A program made the position numbers and the translations under genes. Positions 5,639-12,827 of a stretch of 13,062 nucleotides of DNA are shown here, in pieces. Within the stretch, counting starts at the first letter, position 1, and the number at the start of each line of letters is the position of its first letter. A model generated the notes under the pieces. The model ran no database searches. It saw nothing but the letters and a program-made list of their open reading frames with translations, and was not told the DNA's origin. The DNA comes from Candidatus Atribacteria bacterium (lineage in GTDB: Bacteria > Atribacterota > JS1 > SB-45 > 34-128): positions 1 through 13,062 of the forward strand of contig DMCY01000082.1 of the NCBI GenBank assembly GCA_003451675.1, in the 5' to 3' direction.

Positions 5639-6358
5639 TTACTTAATAAAATAAATTACTATCCTCTGAAAATTATCAGTAAGAATTAACCCACCAATCA
5701 GTATCAGCAACACTCCTCCAACTAACTCAATAGTTTTAAAATGCTTTTTAATTTTACTGGAAAATGAATAAAATTTATTGATAGCCAGGGCAGTCAATAA
5801 AAAAGGAATTCCTAAACCGGCTGAATAAATGGTAAGCATTAAAATACCCTGATAAACTGTTTCCTGAGTCCCAGCATATATTAATATTCCAGCCAGAATA
5901 GGTCCCACACAGGGAGTCCAACCAAAAGCAAAGGCCAAGCCCATTAAAAAGGGGCCTACTATAATGTTAACTGGTTTAGTCTTACTGTAAACCCTTTTTT
6001 CATAATCCAAAAATTTTATTCTATACATACCTGACATATGTATTCCAAAAATTATAATTATAATTCCCCCTATTTTCTTTAAAATAAAAGCCTTCTCTAA
6101 TAAAAAACTACCTAAAAAAGTAGCGGTAGCTCCTAAAAGAATAAATATTAAAGAAAATCCGAGAATAAAAAATAAAGAACTTATAATTATGGTATTTTTA
6201 TTTTGTTTTTCCCCTTTTTCTATATCCTCTAAAGATATCCCTGAAACAAAGGAGATATACCCCGGCACTAAGGGTAAAACACAGGGAGAAACAAACGAGA
6301 AAAGGCCGGCTACGAAAGCTGCCATTAAAGAAACTTCACTCACACTTAATGTTGTCAT
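5639..6358 (-). CDS. ccdA: CcdA/DsbD-type transmembrane thiol transporter
   Basis: Integral membrane protein of 239 residues with about six hydrophobic helices, the standard CcdA length. It moves reducing equivalents from cytoplasmic thioredoxin to exported thiol proteins using two membrane cysteines, seen here as Cys26 in SFVSPCVLPLVPGY and Cys150 in FGWTPCVGPIL. Both motifs are intact. In the family its partners are cytochrome c maturation or DsbD/TlpA-like proteins; the adjacent anchored thioredoxin is the obvious partner here, and no cytochrome gene is visible. Start: ATG at 6358 with AAGAGG (6374-6369) 10 nt upstream. The gene starts 33 nt after nifU, so they are most likely co-transcribed. 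Confidence 0.94.
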   Translation of the reverse strand: MTTLSVSEVSLMAAFVAGLFSFVSPCVLPLVPGYISFVSGISLEDIEKGEKQNKNTIIISSLFFILGFSLIFILLGATATFLGSFLLEKAFILKKIGGIIIIIFGIHMSGMYRIKFLDYEKRVYSKTKPVNIIVGPFLMGLAFAFGWTPCVGPILAGILIYAGTQETVYQGILMLTIYSAGLGIPFLLTALAINKFYSFSSKIKKHFKTIELVGGVLLILIGGLILTDNFQRIVIYFIK

Positions 6359-6391
6359 TATAAAATAACCTCTTAAATTAGTTTATAGTTA

Positions 6392-6775
6392 TTATTTTTT
6401 AATTTTAGATTTTTGTTTATAATCTTCGATGGCTTTCGATAAACCATCAGCCGCTAAATTAGAACAATGCATTTTAATGGGTGGAAGCCCGCCTAAAGCT
6501 TCAGCAACAGCTTTATTGGAAATCTTTAAAGCCTCATCAACATCTTTTCCCTTTACCATCTCGGTGATCATACTGCTGGTAGCAATAGCCGCTCCACAAC
6601 CAAAAGTTTTAAATTTACAATCAATTATCTTATTATCTTTTACCTTGATGTAAATTTTCATAATATCCCCACAAACAGGATTACCAACCTCTCCTATACC
6701 GTCGGCATCTTTAATCTCTCCTACATTATGAGGATTTCTAAAATGTTCCATTACTTTATCACTATACATACTCAT
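6392..6775 (-). CDS. nifU: NifU/IscU-type Fe-S cluster scaffold
   Basis: Scaffold on which [2Fe-2S]/[4Fe-4S] clusters are built from sulfur delivered by NifS. It has 127 residues, a single U-type domain with no C-terminal Nfu part. The three ligand cysteines are present: Cys35 in GNPVCGD with Asp37, Cys60 in FGCGAAIA, and Cys104 in KMHCSNLA. An extra Cys53 also occurs. LGGLPPIKMHC is the usual NifS-contact region. Start: ATG at 6775 with AAGGAG (6790-6785) 9 nt upstream; an upstream ATG at 6805 opens ten residues that overlap this binding site and is rejected. The 108-nt gap to nifS holds two palindromic elements, which may alter the nifS:nifU ratio. Confidence 0.96.
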   Translation of the reverse strand: MSMYSDKVMEHFRNPHNVGEIKDADGIGEVGNPVCGDIMKIYIKVKDNKIIDCKFKTFGCGAAIATSSMITEMVKGKDVDEALKISNKAVAEALGGLPPIKMHCSNLAADGLSKAIEDYKQKSKIKK

Positions 6776-6812
6776 TAAACAATTCTCCTTCTTGATTCTG
6801 ATCATACGATTA

Positions 6813-6838
6813 GCGGGCTCAATAAATCAAGCCCCTAC
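6813..6838. repeat. GTAGGGGC-type palindromic element, copy 3
   Basis: GCGGGCT (6813-6819) and AGCCCC (6830-6835) frame an AT-rich centre and are followed by TAC on the plus strand. The strict stem is only 5 bp, extended by a G-U pair when read as minus-strand RNA. It has the same CCCCTAC end as its neighbour 14 nt away and lies between nifS and nifU. Confidence 0.6.
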
Positions 6839-6851
6839 AAATTAATTATCA

Positions 6852-6877
6852 CGGGCAGACACAAGGTCTACCCCTAC
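6852..6877. repeat. GTAGGGGC-type palindromic element, copy 4
   Basis: Matches the element at 379-404 at 25 of 26 positions. The stem is GGGCAGAC (6853-6860) / GTCTACCC (6866-6873) with loop ACAAG. The single change (G to A at 6870) breaks a pair in plus-strand RNA but leaves a G-U pair in minus-strand RNA, the strand that is transcribed here. It starts 6 nt after the nifS stop on the coding strand. Confidence 0.7.
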
Positions 6878-6883
6878 TAACGA

Positions 6884-8062
6884 CTAATTCAACCCTTCCC
6901 AATTCCCCTTAAAGGGAGAGAGGGCTCTTAACTTTTCAATAATTCCCGGCAATATATCTATTATATAATCTATTTCTTCCTCTGTATTATCTTTCCCTAA
7001 AGTTAACCTTAAAGATCCATGAGCTATCTCGGGAGGAAGACCGATAGCCAATAATACATGTGATGCCTCCAGCGAACCAGAGGTACAGGCTGAACCACTG
7101 GAAGCAGCAACTCCTTCCATATCTAAACTTAACAACATCGATTCCCCTTCAATAAATTCAAAGCAAAAATTAGCATTTCCTGGCAGCCTTTTTGTAGGAT
7201 GACCGTTTAAACGGGTATGATCTATCTTTTCTGTAATACCTTTAATTAATTTATCTCTCATTTTTATTACTTCATCCTCTTTACCCTGCAGCAACCTCTT
7301 CTCTGCCAGCTCGGCAGCTTTGCCCAATCCAACTATCCCTGCTACATTTTCTGTCCCGGCTCTTCTATTTTTTTCCTGAGCACCGCCGTCTATTAAATTA
7401 ATTATCTTCGTTCCCTTCCTTAGGTACATTACACCTACACCATTAGGACCGTAAAATTTATGTCCGGACATCGATAACATATCTACTCCTAAATCATTGA
7501 CATCTATAGGAATATGGCCGGTAGTCTGGACCGAATCAGTGTGAAAATATACTCCTGCGTCTTTGACTACTTTTCCTATTTCTTTAATTGGTTCAACGGT
7601 GCCGATTTCATTGTTAGCATGCATAATGGTTACCAATATCGTCTTATCGGTAATCGCTTTTTTTACATCTTCGGGGTCTATCAGACCATATTTATCAACC
7701 GGTAAATAAGTAACCTTAAACCCCTGTTTTTCTAAAAACTGACAGGAATGCAGGACAGCATGGTGCTCTATCTTCGAAGTAATAATATGATTCCCCTTTT
7801 TTGGGTTAGCCCAGGCTATTCCTTTTATGGCATAATTATCTGCCTCTGTCCCTCCGGCGGTAAAAACAATTTCTGCAGGATTTGCACCGATTAAATGAGC
7901 AATCTTTCCTCTGGCTTCTTCTACTGCTTCCCTTGCTTCCTGTCCAAAGGAGTGGATGCTATTAGGATTCCCATATTTTAAAGTAAAATAGGGCTCCATC
8001 GTCTTAACTACTTCTACATCCGTAGAGGTAGTTGCCGCATGATCCATATAAATTCTTTTCAT
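6884..8062 (-). CDS. nifS: NifS/IscS-type cysteine desulfurase
   Basis: Pyridoxal-phosphate enzyme of 392 residues that converts cysteine to alanine and holds the sulfur as a persulfide. The PLP lysine is Lys202 (MSGHKFYGP), the ring-stacking histidine is His100 (IEHHAV), the PLP aspartate is Asp176 (HTDSVQ), and the catalytic cysteine is Cys326 in SSGSACTSGS, in the long mobile loop typical of group I (NifS/IscS) and not of SufS. Start: ATG at 8062 with AAAGGAGG (GGAGG core 8078-8074) 11 nt upstream. It is the first gene after a consensus sigma-70 promoter and is followed by nifU. No iscR, hscA, fdx or nitrogenase gene is visible, so this is probably a housekeeping Fe-S and sulfur-supply operon. 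Confidence 0.97.
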   Translation of the reverse strand: MKRIYMDHAATTSTDVEVVKTMEPYFTLKYGNPNSIHSFGQEAREAVEEARGKIAHLIGANPAEIVFTAGGTEADNYAIKGIAWANPKKGNHIITSKIEHHAVLHSCQFLEKQGFKVTYLPVDKYGLIDPEDVKKAITDKTILVTIMHANNEIGTVEPIKEIGKVVKDAGVYFHTDSVQTTGHIPIDVNDLGVDMLSMSGHKFYGPNGVGVMYLRKGTKIINLIDGGAQEKNRRAGTENVAGIVGLGKAAELAEKRLLQGKEDEVIKMRDKLIKGITEKIDHTRLNGHPTKRLPGNANFCFEFIEGESMLLSLDMEGVAASSGSACTSGSLEASHVLLAIGLPPEIAHGSLRLTLGKDNTEEEIDYIIDILPGIIEKLRALSPFKGNWEGLN

Positions 8063-8119
8063 AAAACTATGTTCCTCCTTTTAGGTCTTTTCTAGTTTTC
8101 CAAATTACAGCGTGAAAAA

Positions 8120-8148
8120 ATTATATTATATATGAGTAATTTTGTCAA
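8120..8148 (-). promoter_or_regulatory. consensus sigma-70 promoter of the nifS operon
   Basis: TTGACA (8148-8143) and TATAAT (8125-8120) are both perfect and are 17 nt apart on the minus strand. Transcription would begin near 8113, leaving a leader of about 50 nt before the nifS ATG at 8062. It starts only 21 nt after the stop codon of the TPR lipoprotein gene. No IscR-like or other operator was recognised over it. Confidence 0.9.
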
Positions 8149-8169
8149 CTTTTATATTTCTGGCTTTGT

Positions 8170-11100
8170 TCATTGCTTCAAAACTATCTCTTGGGCATCT
8201 TCTTTGGCAATTCGTTCTATAAATTCTTTAAAAGATGGATAATCTTCTTTAGATATTTCAAAGGTATTAAATTTATAATTTCTCTCGTATTTTATAATAT
8301 TTTCTTCAATTAAATATTTCACCTTATAAGAAGCAAAAGGCAATTTCAATTCAACATCGTTTGGTATTCTCTCGATCTTGAAATTATCCGGTATAGTAAT
8401 TTCTATTTTATTTTTAGAGCAATATTGGTTATAGAAATACATCGGATACCTTCGCTCTTCCTTAGCCACAATACTGGTAGATTCTACCCTTTCAATAATG
8501 GAAGGTTTAAGCTGAAGTTTATTACCAATTTTCTTAGCATAATGAGGAACTCTGAATTTATATTTCTGCTCTACCGGCACATCAAGATCAGCTAAATCGG
8601 AAAAGCTAAATTCCTCCAGTACAGAACCAGGACAACTTGAACTCAAAGAATTTTGAATTGCTTCGCCTCTCTTAGTTTCTCCCAGATCTTTAAAAATGCT
8701 TCTATAATAAGATGCAAAAATACCTGATTGAGAAATAAAGGCTTCCCCTTTAATCGACCCATCCTTGGCTAAATCTAATTTTATTTCTCTTATCCTTTGG
8801 TTTTCCTCAGCAGGCTGGACAGGAATTTTCATAAATTTTCCTTTTCCATCAATCAAAACCATAGCCCAGGCATCCTGATCCATCGCAGGTAAATCACCAT
8901 AAACATAGTTCTCAGCAGTTCCATCTAAAAACATTAGCTCCCCGTTTAAAGAAACTGCAGCGATAGCATGATCAAATTGAAAACTGGGTAAATCAAGATC
9001 TAACTCTCCACTATATCTGGTCCTAAGCAATACATAATAGGTTTCTATGTCTGCCTCTCTCAACATAGCAATAAGTAAAGTAGCCTTATCTTTACAATCA
9101 CCGTATTTATATTTATATATCTCTGCTGCCTCATGGGGCATATGTCCACTTAAACCAAATTCTAACCCCAAATATCTTATTTCCGAGATTACATAATGGT
9201 ATATAGCGCTAATCTTCTCTTCATCGGTATCTTTCCCTTGAACAAGTTCAGCCACTTTTGCCTTTATATCGGCATCAGCCTTGCTCTGTTCTCGGGATAT
9301 ATCATAATACCATGAAGCAATCTCTTCCCAGGAAGAAAAACTGCTTATCATAATTCGAGGAGCAATATTGTAGAAGGGAGGCATATCACTTTCATAAATA
9401 ATCTGGCTAATATCAGAAGCCTTCCAGGAATAAACAGTCTTATTGTCTACCTTTTTCACTTCAGAAATAATATCAGTTTTAAAATTAACTGTCTTAAATT
9501 CTACTTCCTCAGGTATTGTAAGTACATATCTACAAGATTGAATAGGTTCAAAATCTTGCAGATAGAAAGTGTCCTGGAAATTTTTACCAATGAAACCTCG
9601 GCTATAATCATCCAGGGTATATTGATATTCAATGGTTACCTCTTCTTCCAAAGCAGGCATAGAAATTACTTTTTGAGAAATATTAGAGTATAGACGATAC
9701 CCTTCTAAAGGGAAAATATCTTTTATAGAAGTGGCATCTATTATAGTCCCATCTAATTTAAAAGTCCGGGCTTTTTTAATAGTTATTCTTTCTCCCCAAG
9801 CATTATAAGTTATGAATACCTCTCCAAATTTTTCAATCCCTCTCCTATTAAAGAGTTTGATTATCTTATGATAAGTTGTAGAAGAGGTCCCATCTGAATG
9901 AATAATCCTCCTTGTTTCATTTAAAAGTATAGCGGCACTCGCATCCGGATATTCTTCTGCTGAAGGAGCTTTGGCGATTAATTCTCGAGCATCTACTTCG
10001 GCTACCTCTTCTTTTTCCGAAATAAAATCAATATAATCTCTCAAACGAAGAAATTCAGGAGATATCTCCAGGGCTTGCCTCCATGACTCAATAGCCTTCT
10101 CCTCTTCTCCTTGTTCGTGATAGAGATAGCCTAATTGAGAATATATTGAGGAATTATAGGGGAATATTTCGTTTGCTTCTTCTAAAATTTCAATAGCCCT
10201 GGCCTCTTCCCCCATCCTGATATAACCATCAGCTATGTTTTTATAAATTGCCGGGTTATCGGGCTCCAAGAGTAAAACTTCCTTATAAAGAGCAATCCCC
10301 TCTTCAAACTTTCCTAATTGAAAATATAAACTACTCAACCTTGCCCGGCTCAAACTATCATCATGATTAATATCCAATACCTTTTTATACTGCTGAATAG
10401 CCTTCTCATACCACCCTTTTCTTTCGTATGAGACACCTAAAGAATACTGGGCTAGAGCATAATAGGGTTTGGCCTCCCTTAATTCTTCTAATTTTTTTCT
10501 TGCTTCTAAATTCCAACCTTTCCTTTCGTAAACCCAAGAGAGATATAGATTAGCCTCCAAAGAATCTGGGTTCACCTCTAACATCTTTTCAAATTCCTCA
10601 ATAGCTTCTTTATACAATCCCTTCTCGTAATAGTTTATCCCCACTTGCATTATAGCTTGAATAAAATCAGGATTATTCTTTAGAGCTTCTTTGATTTTTT
10701 CCTGACTTTCATCAAATTTCTCTTTTTGTCTATATCCATTGCCCAAAAGATAATGAGCTAAAGCATTCTTTGAATCTATAGAAACTGCTTTCTCAAATTC
10801 TTCTATTGCTTTATCCAAAAATCCTTTCTTCTGAAATACCAACCCTAAAAAAAGATGTGACTTTAGATCTTGGGGATTATCAATAACTTCTTCCTGGTAA
10901 TAAGTGAGAGCATCATTTAGATACTCTCTTTCTTTCAATTCTTCCTCAGTTAGCTTTACTTTTGCTGCCTTTGCTATCTCTTTATATTCGGTATCATATT
11001 TTAATCCTTCAATCAGCTCTCCCTCGATATCAGTTATCCTAAAATAAAATCCCCAGGTGTCTTCTTTTTCACAAACTTTTACTAAAATTTTATTCCAGCC

Positions 11101-11871
11101 CTCGCTCAGCCAAACAGGCACTGCTTCCTGGTCAATTACCGCTGTTCGGTAAATATCCTGTTCTATCACCACTTCATCGTTAAACCACACTTTTACCGCA
11201 TCATCTGCTCCTACCTTAAAAATAGCAGCCCCTTCCCGGGGTGAATATACATAAGTTAAAGCATAACCTACTGACCAATTATTGGGGTAAAGAAAGGCAT
11301 CAAGGTTTATAAAACCGGAAAGGGCAATTTTCTTAGGTTTAAACCATTCTATCTGGAGACTATCCTTCCCACTGTAAACTTTTTGTAAATTAATTTCTTC
11401 TTCCGGGGGATAAACTTTTTTAAACCCGGATTTTCCGGTATTATCAAAAGGGCCAATTATCAACCAGTCAGTGACCATCCCTAATTTCTCAATCTCTTGA
11501 CTGGCTTGAGGAATATTGTTCTCTCTAATATAGGACTGAGCTATTTGTCCTTGAGCATAGGCTTTAAGAATTTTATTATTAGAATCTTTATCTAAGATTT
11601 TTTGGGAAAGAGCCGTAAATTCATCATATCTCTCAACTTTATCTAAAACCTCTTCGAGCATAATCCAATAAACTTCTGCTTCCGGAGAATCAGGATTCTT
11701 ACTGATAAAATCAGCCCATCGATCAAAGGCTTCCTGATAAAATCCTTTTGACCAGTAATCAAACCCGATTATTTCTAAATCATTGGCACATGCGTTTAGA
11801 TTGAATATAGCAATTAATATAATTAATAAAATAATAAATACTGAAATAAATTTCTTTTTTATGATGCTCAT
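8170..11871 (-). CDS. TPR lipoprotein with DUF3857 and transglutaminase-like domains
   Basis: Large predicted lipoprotein of 1233 residues. Residues 1-28 are a lipoprotein signal with lipobox LNAC (Cys28). One TPR-like unit lies at about 33-66. A beta-sandwich/PA14-like region spans about 134-285 (opens WLIIGPFDN; contains GADDAVKVWF). Eight TPRs of exactly 34 residues run without a break from 336 to 607. DUF3857 covers about 645-810. The transglutaminase-like domain at about 870-990 has an intact triad: Cys926 (YGDCKDKA), His968 (FDHA) and Asp983 (LDGTA). The C-terminal 240 residues are beta-rich. DUF3857-transglutaminase proteins are common in bacteria with outer membranes, but their substrate is unknown; a cell-surface scaffold with protease- or cross-linking-like activity is an inference. 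Start: ATG at 11871 with AGAGGAG (11884-11878) 6 nt upstream. It is flanked by spacers, so it is probably expressed alone. Confidence 0.9.
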   Translation of the reverse strand: MSIIKKKFISVFIILLIILIAIFNLNACANDLEIIGFDYWSKGFYQEAFDRWADFISKNPDSPEAEVYWIMLEEVLDKVERYDEFTALSQKILDKDSNNKILKAYAQGQIAQSYIRENNIPQASQEIEKLGMVTDWLIIGPFDNTGKSGFKKVYPPEEEINLQKVYSGKDSLQIEWFKPKKIALSGFINLDAFLYPNNWSVGYALTYVYSPREGAAIFKVGADDAVKVWFNDEVVIEQDIYRTAVIDQEAVPVWLSEGWNKILVKVCEKEDTWGFYFRITDIEGELIEGLKYDTEYKEIAKAAKVKLTEEELKEREYLNDALTYYQEEVIDNPQDLKSHLFLGLVFQKKGFLDKAIEEFEKAVSIDSKNALAHYLLGNGYRQKEKFDESQEKIKEALKNNPDFIQAIMQVGINYYEKGLYKEAIEEFEKMLEVNPDSLEANLYLSWVYERKGWNLEARKKLEELREAKPYYALAQYSLGVSYERKGWYEKAIQQYKKVLDINHDDSLSRARLSSLYFQLGKFEEGIALYKEVLLLEPDNPAIYKNIADGYIRMGEEARAIEILEEANEIFPYNSSIYSQLGYLYHEQGEEEKAIESWRQALEISPEFLRLRDYIDFISEKEEVAEVDARELIAKAPSAEEYPDASAAILLNETRRIIHSDGTSSTTYHKIIKLFNRRGIEKFGEVFITYNAWGERITIKKARTFKLDGTIIDATSIKDIFPLEGYRLYSNISQKVISMPALEEEVTIEYQYTLDDYSRGFIGKNFQDTFYLQDFEPIQSCRYVLTIPEEVEFKTVNFKTDIISEVKKVDNKTVYSWKASDISQIIYESDMPPFYNIAPRIMISSFSSWEEIASWYYDISREQSKADADIKAKVAELVQGKDTDEEKISAIYHYVISEIRYLGLEFGLSGHMPHEAAEIYKYKYGDCKDKATLLIAMLREADIETYYVLLRTRYSGELDLDLPSFQFDHAIAAVSLNGELMFLDGTAENYVYGDLPAMDQDAWAMVLIDGKGKFMKIPVQPAEENQRIREIKLDLAKDGSIKGEAFISQSGIFASYYRSIFKDLGETKRGEAIQNSLSSSCPGSVLEEFSFSDLADLDVPVEQKYKFRVPHYAKKIGNKLQLKPSIIERVESTSIVAKEERRYPMYFYNQYCSKNKIEITIPDNFKIERIPNDVELKLPFASYKVKYLIEENIIKYERNYKFNTFEISKEDYPSFKEFIERIAKEDAQEIVLKQ

Positions 11872-12115
11872 CTCTTTCTCCTCTATTTGGTTAGTTGGTT
11901 AATTAGTTATCTGGTTAATTAGTTAGTTAGCTAATGTTTAATTTACGCAATTAGTTAATTCTAAGAGTAAAAAGCATAATTTAAGAATAAAAAATATTTT
12001 CTTTAATTTTAAATTTTGAGCTACGACTTTGCGCTTTTCGTTTTTTGCTTTGTTGCTAAATACTATTCACTAAATACCAAAAACTACTTGTATAACTAGC
12101 TAACCAGGTAACTAA
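11872..12115. other. spacer upstream of the TPR lipoprotein gene
   Basis: No coding frame is supported. TTAGTTGG-type words fill 11886-11936 and CTAACCAGG-type words fill 12094-12119 in inverted orientation. AGTTATCTGGTTAATTAGTT (11905-11924) and AACTAGCTAACCAGGTAACT (12094-12113) are complementary at 17 of 20 positions. The middle (11940-12090) is AT-rich with no clear promoter or terminator. This spacer must carry the lipoprotein gene's promoter unless it is read through from the membrane-protein genes. Confidence 0.45.
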
Positions 12116-12532
12116 CTATATAATCTTAATAACCCGTCCCAAAATAAACCCTATCAATATTCCAATGAGAAAAACAGTAGTTAAAAGCCGGGCATTGGCT
12201 ACTTCTTTAACTCCCCTAATTCTGATGAAGGTTAATGTAACCAGATAAGCTACTCCATTTACGGTGATAAAGAAGGGCCAGACTATTACTTTAGCTATAA
12301 TCGGTCCTATGTAGGGAATTGATTGAATGATAAAAATGACTTGAGAAAAAACTTGTCTGGCTATCTCCATAAAAATGCCCAATAAGGCTACAATTGCGGT
12401 AGTCAGTATCTTATCTACCCCTAAATAAGTCAGCACATAAAAAACCGATATCATTATTAATATGGTTATGGCAATTTCCAAATCTTCTTTAAACTTTGGC
12501 TTCTTCAGTTTAGGTTTAAAATCTTTGCTCAC
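12116..12532 (-). CDS. hypothetical membrane protein, about four helices
   Basis: Not recognised. It has 138 residues: a lysine-rich cytoplasmic start (KPKLKKPKFK, 6-15), then hydrophobic segments at about 18-37, 42-57, 64-103 (probably two, broken by IPYIGP) and 115-134, ending in basic GRVIKII. Start: GTG at 12532 with AGAAGGA (core 12546-12542) 9 nt upstream. It follows the 73-residue membrane protein by 59 nt on the same strand, so the two may form a complex. There are no cysteines, catalytic motifs or transporter signatures. The codon use and ribosome binding site argue for a real gene. Confidence 0.7.
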   Translation of the reverse strand: MSKDFKPKLKKPKFKEDLEIAITILIMISVFYVLTYLGVDKILTTAIVALLGIFMEIARQVFSQVIFIIQSIPYIGPIIAKVIVWPFFITVNGVAYLVTLTFIRIRGVKEVANARLLTTVFLIGILIGFILGRVIKII

Positions 12533-12591
12533 TTTTTAGAATCCTTCTAAATTTTATATATTAATTTAGATACCGTTTATCTTGCTTCAGG

Positions 12592-12813
12592 TTAGGATTT
12601 ATCGCTTTCTGTAGTTTGCTCGGCAGCTTCTTCTCTTTTCTCTTCTGCTCTTTCTTTAACAGAACTTATGCCTATTATTACCGCAAATATTCCACCAATC
12701 AGTAAAATAAAAGGCACCAAGGCTGCTAAAGCTTTTAGAAACAATAACCACCATTTAATTAATCCTAATACCCCTAAGATTATAGTTACTATTCCTCCCA
12801 AGATAATCCACAT
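12592..12813 (-). CDS. small hypothetical membrane protein, two helices
   Basis: Not recognised. It has 73 residues with two transmembrane helices (about 2-19 and 28-50) joined by a short loop with KWW, and a highly charged soluble tail (VKERAEEKREEAAEQTTESDKS from 52). Start: ATG at 12813 with a perfect AGGAGGA (12827-12821) 7 nt upstream, strong support for translation. It is the first gene after a leader with competing inverted repeats (12857-13057), which may control it and the following membrane-protein gene. Confidence 0.72.
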   Translation of the reverse strand: MWIILGGIVTIILGVLGLIKWWLLFLKALAALVPFILLIGGIFAVIIGISSVKERAEEKREEAAEQTTESDKS

Positions 12814-12827
12814 ATTAACTTCCTCCT

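Noticed and set aside
6776..6805. N-terminal extension of NifU starting at 6805
   Set aside because: AAGGAG at 6790-6785 lies within it and is correctly spaced for the ATG at 6775; NifU/IscU proteins begin near MYSDKVMEHF.
7514..7705. Plus-strand open frame inside nifS
   Set aside because: It is antisense to a conserved enzyme gene, without a ribosome binding site or recognisable protein features.
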